Assembly (NCBI GenBank): GCA_003024985.2
Contig: PXIH01S0000919.1
Source of the DNA: Euperipatoides rowelli
Taxonomy: Eukaryota > Onychophora > Udeonychophora > Euonychophora > Peripatopsidae
Length of the DNA stretch: 16,104 nucleotides
Direction: 5' to 3' (one strand)
Shown here in pieces: positions 1 to 7,462 of the stretch (positions within the stretch are counted from its first letter, which is position 1; the number at the start of each line of letters is the position of its first letter). The translations under genes and the position numbers were made by a program. Below the pieces are notes generated by a model. That model saw only the letters and a program-made list of their open reading frames with translations. It was not told the origin of the DNA and made no database searches.

Positions 1-1000
1 TTATGACGATAATTTCTAGTCTACCTGTTTGGTGGCAGCAAACAGAGTAAATAAAGAAGCAAAGTATATTTACTAATAATACTACGACTATAATAATTAT
101 TAATATTTAATTTAAAAAATTATCGTTATAATACACAACAACAAAACGGACGAATCGAAGAGTAGGAGCATGTCATCGATATAGCAAATTCCTTGCTCAC
201 ACCACAGATCCCGATGTAGCGGAAAATAGTAAAAAGAGTAGTTAAACTTAAAAATTAAGGATTATAATACACTGTAGTGTATAGCAATAAAAGGAAAAGG
301 ATATTAAAAAAAAAAAACTGTCATTTTGTAACTTGTCCAAACCAAATTAGACACAGGTCAGAAATCCCAGAATTGGTTTCTTTTGAGATTTTATCTAACG
401 AGATTAGTGTGCAAAAATAAATTCCATTGGGTTCAGCCTGTGAAGAAAGCAGAAGAAGAAAACAGTTCCAGAGTGTTAACAAGAGCAACATTTGCTTTCG
501 ATTTTTAGTGAAGTGACAATGTATTGTTCTTATTAGTTTAATTGTAGGAAATTTCCATCTCTTATTTTTTTGTTAATATCTTGACATTATGAAGTTACAA
601 CACTCGGCACGCTGTGGCAATTAGTCCTTTATATTAGGTTTTCATGCTATTATTGTGTGTGGGTATGGAGGTGGGGGAAGAGGGGGGAGGGTTTCAAGTA
701 GAACTTAGAACATCATAATAGATTTGGCATTTTCTACTTTTCTGCAAAATCGTTTTCATGCATTACTGTAAAATAAGCAAATATTGCTGACGAGTTTCTA
801 TTTAAAAACTGAGCAGACTCGTGATTTCATTCTTATTCATAATGCTCTCAAGGGAATAATAAATAAAAAACGAATTATTTTTTTACATTTATTATTAGAA
901 TCCAATTTTAAAAAGTAAAAAATATGAAGTCTATTGAATAATATAGTTAAAGAAAATTTGTATAAAAAAAATAATTTTAGAAATTAAAAAATTAAAAATT
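1..1000. other. AT-rich non-coding stretch
   Basis: No convincing gene is visible. The first 500 bases are slightly richer in G+C than what follows and contain an open frame of about 58 codons ending near 508, without a start codon or a clear donor site. The only other distinctive feature is the G-rich tract at 661-691. From about 840 the sequence becomes A/T homopolymer-rich. Confidence 0.5.
661..691 (+). other. G-rich tract with four G runs
   Basis: This purine-rich tract has four runs of three or more G (661-663, 673-677, 682-687, 689-691). The loops are about 9, 4 and 1 bases, so it is a candidate G-quadruplex-forming sequence on the + strand. The first loop is longer than the usual seven-base limit. 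It stands out sharply from the surrounding AT-rich DNA. No gene start is visible beside it, so a promoter role is not supported. Confidence 0.45.
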
Positions 1001-1010
1001 CTTCTTGGAG

Positions 1011-1189
1011 GATTTAGTCATTTTCTTAAGAGGAAAACTCTCGTTAAAAATACCAAATACATGGGAAATACAAAGTCTACTACAGAAAATGGACTTCCAC
1101 ATTCTAATTACTGTAATAGTTTATACTGTATATAAAAATGATTCCCTTACATTAATTAGTATTTTTTTTAACAAGACTTTTGCACTAAG
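1011..1189 (+). CDS. Weak exon candidate, unknown product
   Basis: An open frame runs from just after a stop at 993-995 to 1238. The segment from a possible acceptor AG at 1009-1010 (after a short pyrimidine stretch) to a possible donor AAG|GTTCGT at 1190-1191 is fully open. Its first 35 residues look protein-like (for example LRGKLSLKIPNTWEIQSLL). The second half becomes hydrophobic and includes a VYTVYK stretch encoded by the local TACTGTATA motif, which weakens the case. The donor would leave two bases, which match the frame of the candidate exon at 1593. No family is recognised. Open frames of this length occur by chance in DNA this AT-rich, so this is a low-confidence call. Confidence 0.18.
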
Positions 1190-1592
1190 GTTCGTTAACA
1201 CTCCCAAATATCAGCAGACAAATTTTTGTGGTTTTTAAAATTTCTAAGTTCTTAACATTGGTTTATTATAGTAAGCTCTCTTTAAAGATTATTATATATT
1301 ATTTATTATTTGGATAGGGAAAAGCTTATAAGCTGGTACCTTGATCTCCGATTCTCTTCGCCAATGCCTGTAAATGGCCCTAATTATAATGACTATTTTA
1401 ATCTAATCAACACTTTTGTTTTTATCAATACATCACTTAGTACAACTTTATAATTGTCACTCTTGCTTTTACCAGCAATCACTTGCACATTTAATCTAAT
1501 AGAAAATTCTCATTCCGCCATCAAATTAATAAACATGGCCATTATTATGTTAATTTGATCTTTTTCTGTAATTACTGAATTCTTTATCTTAG
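1190..1592. other. Non-coding stretch between weak exon candidates
   Basis: This would be an intron if the flanking exon candidates are real. It contains a 55-codon open stretch (1286-1452) without convincing splice sites or a recognisable product. Nothing else is visible. Confidence 0.35.
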
Positions 1593-1658
1593 ATTTAGTA
1601 AAAAGGGAACCATGTATCCTATTGCCTACATTTCCCAATGGAAAGTTTGGCAGTTACA
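1593..1658 (+). CDS. Weak exon candidate, unknown product
   Basis: A strong acceptor-like sequence (a T-rich tract ending TTTATCTTAG at 1592) is followed by an open frame reading FSKKGTMYPIAYISQWKVWQ. A possible donor GTATAT begins at 1659, the same donor hexamer as at the better exons 3057-3163 and 3607-3641. The segment is noticeably richer in G+C than its surroundings. It enters with two bases supplied by the previous exon and would leave two bases. That does not match exon 3057-3163 directly, so a further exon would be needed between them. An in-frame TAA lies just downstream. No family is recognised. Confidence 0.22.
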
Positions 1659-1659
1659 G

Positions 1660-2070
1660 TATATTGGCAGATAATTATGAATTGCATTTTTATAGATCAC
1701 ACAATTTGATGGTCATTGTCAAGTTTGATTTTCTTTCTTTCTTTATTTGCATCCGATTTGTTTTATTGTTCAGCTTGTGAATGTGAAGATTTCAAGCTTA
1801 TCTTTAATTTTCATTAATTTTATGGCTGTCAGTAATGCTGCTCTTTATTCTAATCTTATTTAGTCCTGGTTTGAAATGAGTATTTATATACAGGTGCTTA
1901 AAATCGTTTTATGCCTCTAGTTATGATAACCATCTATCAATTTTTCACACCTAGTTGCTTCACTTGGATCTAATAAAATGATGTTACACATTGCTTTTCC
2001 CTTTTTTATGATTACTGGGTAGTTCTATTTTCCTTTTTTTTGCAAAGTAGTGAGTGTATATGTATTTCTA
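1660..2070. other. AT-rich non-coding stretch
   Basis: No supported gene. A good acceptor-like tract ends at 1863 and a CAG|GTGCTT donor-like site follows at 1893, but the 30-bp open segment between them is too short to call. Confidence 0.4.
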
Positions 2071-2570
2071 TGTGTGTGTATAATGTTTAGTTTGTACAAT
2101 CTACTGTATATACAGTACATTATAAACAATATACTGTATATTTTGTATATATAGTAATAGTACATTGTGTATATACTGAATATACTGTATATACTGTGTA
2201 TATAGTATTATACTGTATATACACTATATATATAGTACATTATATATGGCACAAACTATACTGTATATACAGTGTATATTAGCCATGACATATTTTCCCT
2301 GTGTAGGCCTATATACTGCATAAGTTATACTGTAAATAGTATATACTGTATATAGTGCAGTTTATATACAGTATATACTACACAGTTTATACTGTAATGT
2401 GTAATGTCTAGTATTGTATATCTGTAATATTGTATATACAGTAAATACTGTGCATACAGGTTATTCATATAATGTACATACATATTGTATATATATAGTA
2501 AATACTGGCATACAGTTGATTCATATAATGTATGTACATTATATAAGTAATGTCTGTTATACACACACAC
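2071..2570. repeat. Palindromic TACTGTATATACAGTA array
   Basis: This block of about 500 bp is built from variants of TACTGTATA and its reverse complement TATACAGTA. Examples are the perfect 16-bp palindrome TACTGTATATACAGTA at 2102-2117 and the 14-bp palindrome at 2260-2273. It is bracketed by inverted TG/CA repeats: TGTGTGTGTATAA at 2071-2083 and its reverse complement at 2558-2570. Within it, a unit of about 56 bp carrying GCATACAG..TTCATATAATGTA is repeated (around 2452 and 2508). The array can form many local hairpins or cruciforms. The minus-strand open frame across it (2325-2570) is a by-product, encoding Tyr/Val/Leu-rich low-complexity sequence. Confidence 0.85.
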
Positions 2571-3056
2571 TTTTATAATCTAATGCATTTACAAGAAAAT
2601 ATAACTGAAATAGCATGCAGACTTTTACAGAAAATCTACATTTTGTCGGCTAAAGCATCAATTTATTGCTCGTTTGGAAAATAAAATTTCAAAGAAGGGA
2701 GAGTCAGTTTTTTTTTTGTCATTGTTAAATATGTTTTAGTGTTGTGGTTTTGTTTTTTTAACCATTTTGTCATTATGGTTATCCTTTTTGAGTAATTTTA
2801 TGATTTGAAGTATTTGTATGTATTTTGATTTTTTTAAGTGTTGAGGTCAGAGCTGTTTGTTGTCATAACCTTGCAAACTAGATGACCTAAACATAAAAAA
2901 AAAAAGTTAGAAGCCGTGTTTACATGTCATGTTTTCTACATATAAAGTGATGTCATTTTATTGTTACATTTTAAAATAGTCTGCATTATTAGATTCTTGT
3001 ATGTTTTCAGTTGTAATTGTTTAAAGTACTTATTGTTTGTTTGTTTTGTATTTTAG
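2571..3056. other. AT-rich non-coding stretch upstream of exon
   Basis: No gene is seen. The right end is the pyrimidine-rich tract and TTTTAG acceptor of the exon starting at 3057. If that exon is internal, this is its upstream intron. Confidence 0.45.
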
Positions 3057-3163
3057 AAGAATTACAATTATCTTCATTTTGCCTTCCCCAAACGGAACAA
3101 GATTTATCAAAACTAGAACTTTACAGTTTAAGTTATAACTTTAAAATGTTGGTGAATCGACAG
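3057..3163 (+). CDS. Candidate internal exon, unknown protein
   Basis: This is the best exon candidate in the window. It is preceded by a long T/G-rich tract ending TGTATTTTAG (AG at 3055-3056) and followed by CAG|GTATAT (GT at 3164-3165). The 107-bp segment is open in one frame throughout. It begins with the last two bases of a split codon and ends on a complete CAG codon. It encodes 35 whole residues, including DLSKLELYSLSYNFKMLV, a balanced, mildly amphipathic, non-low-complexity sequence. G+C is about 30 percent, a little above the surroundings. The frame continues without a stop into candidate exon 3607-3641 and then 4000-4162, which is why I treat the three as one gene fragment. I do not recognise the family and can assign no function. 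Upstream exons and the start codon are not identified. Confidence 0.45.
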
Positions 3164-3606
3164 GTATATACTTGGTACAGTACTGGATGTAATTTTTCTG
3201 TATTACACGCTATTTATGAATTAATTGCTTCAGTTTAAATTAGATTTCTATTAAAAAAAAATTCACATTTTCAGTAAATCTTAAATTTAGATATGAAATC
3301 CATAGGATTGACTAAAAAGTGAAAAATGAAAATAATTGGAATTCTTATGTGTATTTTATGCTTCATGTATTTATACCTGTACCGGCATTACCTTGATTTT
3401 CCAATTTTTTTTATTGATAATGAACGGGAGTGAAAACCTAAACATCATTATTATTAAACAATCAGAATTTTAGAGATAGTATATTTTATTATTTTTTAAT
3501 GTTGAAAAAAAAAATGGTTCTTTCCTATTTTTTAAAATAAAATTCCAATTTTATTTATGCCTGGCTATTAAGGTAATTTAAGCAATTGCGTTTTCAAACT
3601 TTTCAG
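3164..3606 (+). other. Candidate intron
   Basis: This would be a 443-bp GT-AG intron, starting GTATAT and ending CAAACTTTTCAG. The interior is AT-rich with no other feature. Confidence 0.35.
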
Positions 3607-3641
3607 AGGATTTGCAGTGGTGGGAGAGGAGCTAAAAAATG
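3607..3641 (+). CDS. Candidate 35-bp micro-exon, unknown protein
   Basis: It follows a TTTTCAAACTTTTCAG acceptor and precedes a GTATAT donor (GT at 3642-3643), the same donor hexamer as the previous exon. It enters in phase 0, matching the end of 3057-3163, and encodes RICSGGRGAKK plus two bases (TG). Those two bases join in frame to the exon starting at 4000. The glycine- and basic-rich sequence is locally G+C-rich. An alternative is that the donor is not used and the frame continues through WYIELPKDFFSNNF to a stop at 3682-3684, making this a last exon. The sequence alone does not decide between them. Confidence 0.35.
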
Positions 3642-3999
3642 GTATATTGAGTTGCCTAAAGACTTTTTTTCAAATAATTTTTGAAAAAGGGAGAAGAAAT
3701 TGACTAATGCCGACACTATTAGACTAAAATTGACGATATAGGACAGCCATGTCTAAGGGAGAATAATTTGCAAGGCAATAAGATTATTCAGATAGGTTCC
3801 CATTGATGTTTGAGAATGAGACACAACCCTTAGTTCAATATATAAACTTTCAATATATTGTATCGTACCATTGAGAATAATATGTTCGAAACAAGTTGTG
3901 GATTTTCTGGTGAGAGATTTTCATTGTAATATAAAACTACCACTTTTCATAGCCTGTATTTTTAATAGGTGCTAACATTTCTTTGATTTTTTTTCTTAG
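3642..3999 (+). other. Candidate intron
   Basis: This would be a 358-bp GT-AG intron ending in an excellent pyrimidine tract and CTTAG at 3999. No other feature is visible. Confidence 0.33.
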
Positions 4000-4162
4000 T
4001 TTGCAGTTTCAACTTTTAAGAAAACTTATGACTTACAATATAGTATATATTTCTTCATTCAATCTCTCCGTTTATCTCCTGCCACATTATCTTCGACCAG
4101 AAGAAATTAGGAAAGAAATATTGTTATATTGTCCTTTTATTCATAGTAAACATACTAAATGA
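4000..4162 (+). CDS. Candidate terminal exon, unknown protein
   Basis: The acceptor is the strongest in the region: a tract of mostly T ending TTTTTTTTCTTAG at 3999. The first base completes the codon begun by TG at the end of 3607-3641 (giving Cys). The frame then stays open for 53 codons to TGA at 4160-4162. The encoded C-terminus includes LQFQLLRKLMTYNIVYISSF and ends LRPEEIRKEILLYCPFIHSK plus HTK. It contains a hydrophobic central part and a charged helix-like EEIRKEI segment. An AATAAA lies one base past the stop. With the two preceding exons it would give about 100 residues of the C-terminal end of an unrecognised protein. No good internal donor is visible, which supports a terminal exon. 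Confidence 0.38.
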
Positions 4163-4168
4163 AATAAA
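4163..4168 (+). terminator. Possible polyadenylation signal AATAAA
   Basis: A canonical AATAAA begins one base after the stop codon of the candidate terminal exon. It is a weak signal in sequence this AT-rich, and would imply a very short 3' UTR. Further AATAAA hexamers occur at 4540-4545 and 4716-4721 and would suit the alternative terminal exon at 4310-4446. Confidence 0.25.
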
Positions 4169-4309
4169 TAGTAATATAGTTGAAGAAAATACTGATAGAT
4201 AATTAATTTTGTCAATTTTTTTTTTTTTTATTCAACCAATTTATTTCTTTAATTAGAGTATGTATTAATTTCTTGTCACTCATAAGCCCTATTGTGTTAT
4301 TTCTCTTAG

Positions 4310-4446
4310 CTTGGAACCAGATGAACAAATGTTTTTGTACATATTCTAAAACAGAATCTAATAAAAATAGAAAATTAAAAAATAATATTGATATTGATAT
4401 GCAGGAAAGTATGCCAGATGAAGCACCAAGGTCCTCAAATATTTAA
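4310..4446 (+). CDS. Possible alternative terminal exon, unknown protein
   Basis: The tract TGTGTTATTTCTCTTAG (AG at 4308-4309) is followed by an open frame of 44 codons ending at TAA 4444-4446. The residues are hydrophilic and end NIDIDMQESMPDEAPRSSNI, which looks like a plausible protein C-terminus. This frame needs one base from an upstream exon, and none of the exons called here supplies that. Entered in the frame left by exon 3607-3641 it would instead read LEPDEQMFLYIF and stop at 4347-4349. It may belong to the same gene as an alternative end or be a chance open frame. AATAAA hexamers at 4540 and 4716 are candidate polyadenylation signals. Confidence 0.22.
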
Positions 4447-4919
4447 GAATTGGGGAAAAAAAAAAATTTTGTTTAATATTTTGAACAAGTTTAAGAACAG
4501 TTTTGAGAGTACATTGTCTGGCACCACCTACAATAGAGAAATAAATTGAAACTGCCAATCAAATCTTCTTTAGGCAGAGCCATGGCTTCATGTTATGTGA
4601 TCGCATACCCTCAGAAAAATGTTTAGTTAAAAGCAATTTTTTTTTTATCTGCTCCAAATGTTCAAGAATTATTCTTCATCTGATGTACAATACATTATCT
4701 GCTCTGTTGTGAAATAATAAACGTATTAACTTAAAGAATTATTTGTTTTATTTGCTCGGGCTTTAATTCCAAAGTGATTACTTTCTAATCTACAGTATTT
4801 GAAAATCAGCTGTATACTGTATGTAGCCTACTTAATTTCTTTCTTAACTGAACAGTGACCCAACTTTATGCTTTAGAGTATAATTAATAGTTTGGCTGGT
4901 TTTTATAAAAAGATGCGTA
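4447..4919. other. AT-rich non-coding stretch
   Basis: No gene is called. It contains two AATAAA hexamers and a 55-bp segment (4746-4800) resembling 14277-14327. The minus-strand open frame at 4358-4558 is a shadow of AT-rich sequence. Confidence 0.4.
4746..4800. repeat. Dispersed repeat copy A (partner 14277-14327)
   Basis: This segment shares the pattern TTTTATT..CGGGC(T/C)TTAATT, then CTACAGTATTT, with 14277-14327 in the same orientation. A few substitutions and a 4-bp length difference near the start separate the two. A TAGCCTACTTA string follows both at different distances. It could be an old copy of a dispersed element. The similarity is short and partly low-complexity. Confidence 0.3.
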
Positions 4920-4984
4920 AAGGTCAAATATAACGGATTTTTTTAAAAAAAAAAATATTATTTTCAAAGATTTTTACTAAAAAA
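4920..4984 (+). repeat. Left terminal inverted repeat
   Basis: It pairs with 5492-5558 on the opposite strand. The outermost 12 bases are identical (AAGGTCAAAT then A/G, T). An ATTTTCAAAGA block and ACTAAAAA inside are also shared. A TA dinucleotide lies just outside. Confidence 0.65.
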
Positions 4985-5491
4985 AAATTAAAAAACAAAA
5001 TAGTTGTTTACAATTCAATTTTTAAAATAATTGTCTTTACCTCCTCCCCCTTAAAACAACATTGTCCACTGTATACAACAGGAGATATTTTGTGATGTCG
5101 TAGACTAGAAATGAAAACAGCTTGCTATACTTAACTATAGAATATTTACTATCTTTGTCAGCTTTAGGCTGGAAATCCTAGGGATAATTGTTTAATTACT
5201 TGTAAAAAATCAATCAATTTAATCCTTTGTGCTATTATGGTCCAATTTGTTTTTTTTTTTAAAAATGAAAATTATCGTTAATACAAGTTGAACATACTTC
5301 CATTTACATTTTAAATCATTACAAAGAAAACAACTGTAGCGACTGTTTCATCATCAAATTAATTTCAGACCCCCCAAAAAATGTAAAAGCTTCAATCTGT
5401 TATTTCAGACTGAGGTTAGCAATAGTCTTAATTTTATCTTTAAATAACTTTTTTTTATGCATTTTAAATTATTTTTTTCCAGTGGAATTTT

Positions 5492-5558
5492 GTTTTTAGT
5501 AGTTATCTTTGAAAATCAATAATAATTTTTTTTAAAAAAATCCATTACATTTGACCTT
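5492..5558 (-). repeat. Right terminal inverted repeat
   Basis: This is the reverse-complement partner of 4920-4984, ending ACATTTGACCTT followed by the flanking TA at 5559-5560. Confidence 0.65.
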
Positions 5559-5560
5559 TA

Positions 5561-5994
5561 ATTGTATTTTGAGTAATTGTGCATCACAGAGAACAAGCAG
5601 CAGTCACATAACAGGAGAGAGTACAAGATTATTAAAATCTGCATATAATTACAGATAAGATAAAAAAAAAATAAAGAAACCTGGGTTTTGGATCCAAGGG
5701 AGCCGGTTCTGGCTACAAATAATTTACCAGCTTTGGCTCCAAACTCCAGGGAAAATTTTATAAATGTAAACTATTTTTTTTTTTATATAGTTTAAATGTT
5801 TTAAAAATTTGTATCTGTATTCTTATTAGAGCAACATTTATTCGCAACTAAAAATTTGACTATTTTACAAGATCCTAAGACTGCATTATTCTCTCAGATT
5901 TTATTGCAGCAAAAATTCTAGGTTTTACACCTTTTTTTTTTACCAACTATAAATTTCTTAACATTGAAAATAATTTATTTAAAATAATTAACAG
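5561..5994. other. AT-rich non-coding stretch with a small hairpin
   Basis: No gene is seen. An imperfect inverted repeat (5681-5695 against 5735-5749, 12 of 15 positions paired) sits in a short, relatively G+C-rich patch. Confidence 0.4.
5681..5749. repeat. Imperfect inverted repeat
   Basis: The arms CTGGGTTTTGGATCC (5681-5695) and GGCTCCAAACTCCAG (5735-5749) pair at 12 of 15 positions across a 39-base loop. The loop holds a second small stem (AGCC..GGCT). It is a local G+C-rich island in AT-rich DNA. Its function is unknown. Confidence 0.35.
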
Positions 5995-6147
5995 GATCAT
6001 AGAAATAATACAAAATCAAACCAGTTCACCTTTTCAAATCTTTCTTGTGATGAATCTGTGAAAATATGTGAACATTGCCAAATTACTTATGGAAATTCCC
6101 AAAGTTTATCAAATATTGTTGAATGCTTCAGGTGGCAAAGGAAATGA
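5995..6147 (+). CDS. Weak exon candidate with a CxxC motif
   Basis: An AACAG acceptor-like site at 5994 precedes an open frame to TGA at 6145-6147, or to a possible donor CAG|GTGGCA after 6131. The frame contains VKICEHCQITYGNSQSLSNI. The C-x2-C, tyrosine and SL spacing recall half of a BED or C2H2-type zinc finger, but the expected histidines are absent, so no functional finger is claimed. The acceptor lacks a good pyrimidine tract. It could be a host exon, a degraded transposase fragment or chance. It lies only about 350 bp upstream of the LINE insertion and is not part of it. Confidence 0.2.
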   Translation, partial: DHRNNTKSNQFTFSNLSCDESVKICEHCQITYGNSQSLSNIVECFRWQRK

Positions 6148-6491
6148 CAGAGAAAAACAAGGTATATTTTCGGCTTTTCAGCATTTCAAATTGATTTTGA
6201 CCATTCGTGAGTCAATCCGATGAAAAAGGACAAAGTTATAGGCGACGACATCAGAGGTGTCGAAACTACTGTATCTTCGGAACAAAACATAGAGTCATAC
6301 CATTTACATCATTCGACTCAGAGGCTCCTTGTATTCTTTGGAACTAGTTAATCATTCTTACAGTGATACATGTAAATATTTGGAAATAGATGATCAATTT
6401 TTCTGTGAATAGAGTTTGACAGATGATGATAATTGAATACTTGCAGTTAATTAAATTAATCAACTTTCAATTACGGTATTAATAATGACAA
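6148..6491. other. Non-coding stretch with a CpG-dense patch
   Basis: No open frame of note. About 6204-6317 holds seven CpG dinucleotides, unusually many for this window. The rest is AT-rich. Confidence 0.4.
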
Positions 6492-6502
6492 AAAATGTGA
6501 AT
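6492..6502 (+). repeat. Left target-site duplication of the LINE
   Basis: AAAATGTGAAT is repeated exactly at 7657-7667, directly after the A-rich tail of the retrotransposon. The A part is ambiguous in this sequence, but TGTGAAT is informative. Recognisable LINE coding similarity starts only about 20 bases to the right. Confidence 0.5.
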
Positions 6503-6523
6503 CCAATTCCTAAACATAATTCA

Positions 6524-7462
6524 GACAGCATCAATTAAAATAACTTGGATCACTCGGTCGTCTTAGAAAATTTTTATGAATTATTACCTAGCGTGTCAAT
6601 CAACAATTGGATGTCATTCCTCTCTGATAGGGTGATGTGGATGAGAAACCCAGAGGATAACTTCCTTAGAAGCTTTAGTGTCTATAGGGAGTTCTTCAGG
6701 GATCAGTCGTTAGAGGTTTTATCTTTGCTATTTTAGTAAATATCAAGTTTACGAATGGGTATGCATTAAAATATGTGGATGACATGACATATATTCAGGA
6801 AAATAATTTACATGTCAAAACATTATTGACTCTGATTGTTCAAGTCACAGGTATTAAAATTCCACCCAACCACAAAAAATGATGCGTTCTCACGCATGAC
6901 TTTAAGAAAAATAAATTAACAATAGATCAAGAACATTTAAATATAGTTGAGTGTGCAAACATTCTTGGAGTATGTGTTCATTCAGATCTAAAATGGGCTG
7001 TCCATATCAATAATATAAGGCAAACAAAATGATGTTTATTCAGTTTATAGGCTAAAAAGATTGGAACTGATCACAAATTCATGATTTCTTTATATGCATA
7101 CTACAAAAGACCTATAATGGAGTACTATGCTCCAGTGTGGAGCCCCTTCATAACCATCAACCAGACAAATAATATTGAATCAATACAAAAACAGTCCCCT
7201 AAGAATCATTCTTGGTTTCAACTTCTTGACCTATGATAAAGCTCTACAGTACTTCAAATTTAAATCTCTAGAAAACCGAAGATCTACCCTTTCGTACAAC
7301 TTTGCAATTAAATTATTCTTCAAGGTATTCCCTGTGTATCTTCCTGTAAAACAAGGTTCTCTTTCTGGAAGATTAACTATAAATGCTAACAAATTAATAA
7401 TTCCAAGACCTAAAACCAATTGATTTATAAAATCACCCATAGTTAATGCTAAAATACAAAAA
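6524..7462 (+). pseudogene. Broken LINE ORF2: reverse transcriptase and C-terminal domain
   Basis: In the intact family this enzyme copies LINE RNA into DNA at the nicked target. Visible in order: a damaged DxSKAFxxxDH block (6524-6550, one codon short and with a TAA); NNWMSFLSDR (about 6602-6631); a frame change near 6685; GVLQGS (6688-6705); and KYVDDMT (6769-6789) with both catalytic aspartates kept. LGVCVHSDLKW (about 6964-6996) and YYKRPIMEYYAPVW (about 7099-7140) follow. A second frame change near 7200 precedes RIILGFNFLTYDKALQY and a C-terminal KSPIVNA. In-frame stops lie at 6880, 7030 and 7048 and at 7421-7423. Two or three are TGA where family consensus tends to have arginine, consistent with CGA to TGA decay. 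Open pieces at 6545-6736 and 7175-7423 are fragments of this one gene. Confidence 0.9.

Larger units (their letters stand above)
4920..5558. mobile_element. MITE-like element with long terminal inverted repeats
   Basis: The two ends are inverted copies of each other. The left end reads AAGGTCAAATATAACGGATT followed by a T/A run and TTTTCAAAGA..ACTAAAAA. The reverse complement of the right end reads AAGGTCAAATGTAATGGATT with the same continuation. The repeats extend about 65 bp on each side with few mismatches. Both ends are directly flanked by TA (4918-4919 and 5559-5560), the target duplication typical of the Tc1/mariner superfamily. The 639-bp interior is AT-rich with no coding capacity, so this is a non-autonomous element. 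The superfamily assignment is inferred only from the TA duplication. No transposase or related copy is present in the window. Confidence 0.65.

Noticed and set aside
332-508. 58-codon + strand open frame near the window start
   Set aside because: There is no start codon, the acceptor is weak, and the product is not recognised. Many such frames are expected by chance at this base composition.
1286-1452. 55-codon + strand open frame
   Set aside because: No convincing acceptor or donor and no known motif. The length is within chance expectation.
2325-2570. 81-residue minus-strand open frame
   Set aside because: It lies entirely in the palindrome array, and its Tyr/Leu/Val-rich product is the translation of TACTGTATA repeats.
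4358-4558. 66-residue minus-strand open frame
   Set aside because: It opposes the better + strand terminal exon candidate and ends in Tyr/Phe-rich low-complexity sequence.
7231-7440. 69-residue minus-strand open frame
   Set aside because: It is a shadow of the LINE ORF2 C-terminal region, which is clearly coded on the + strand.
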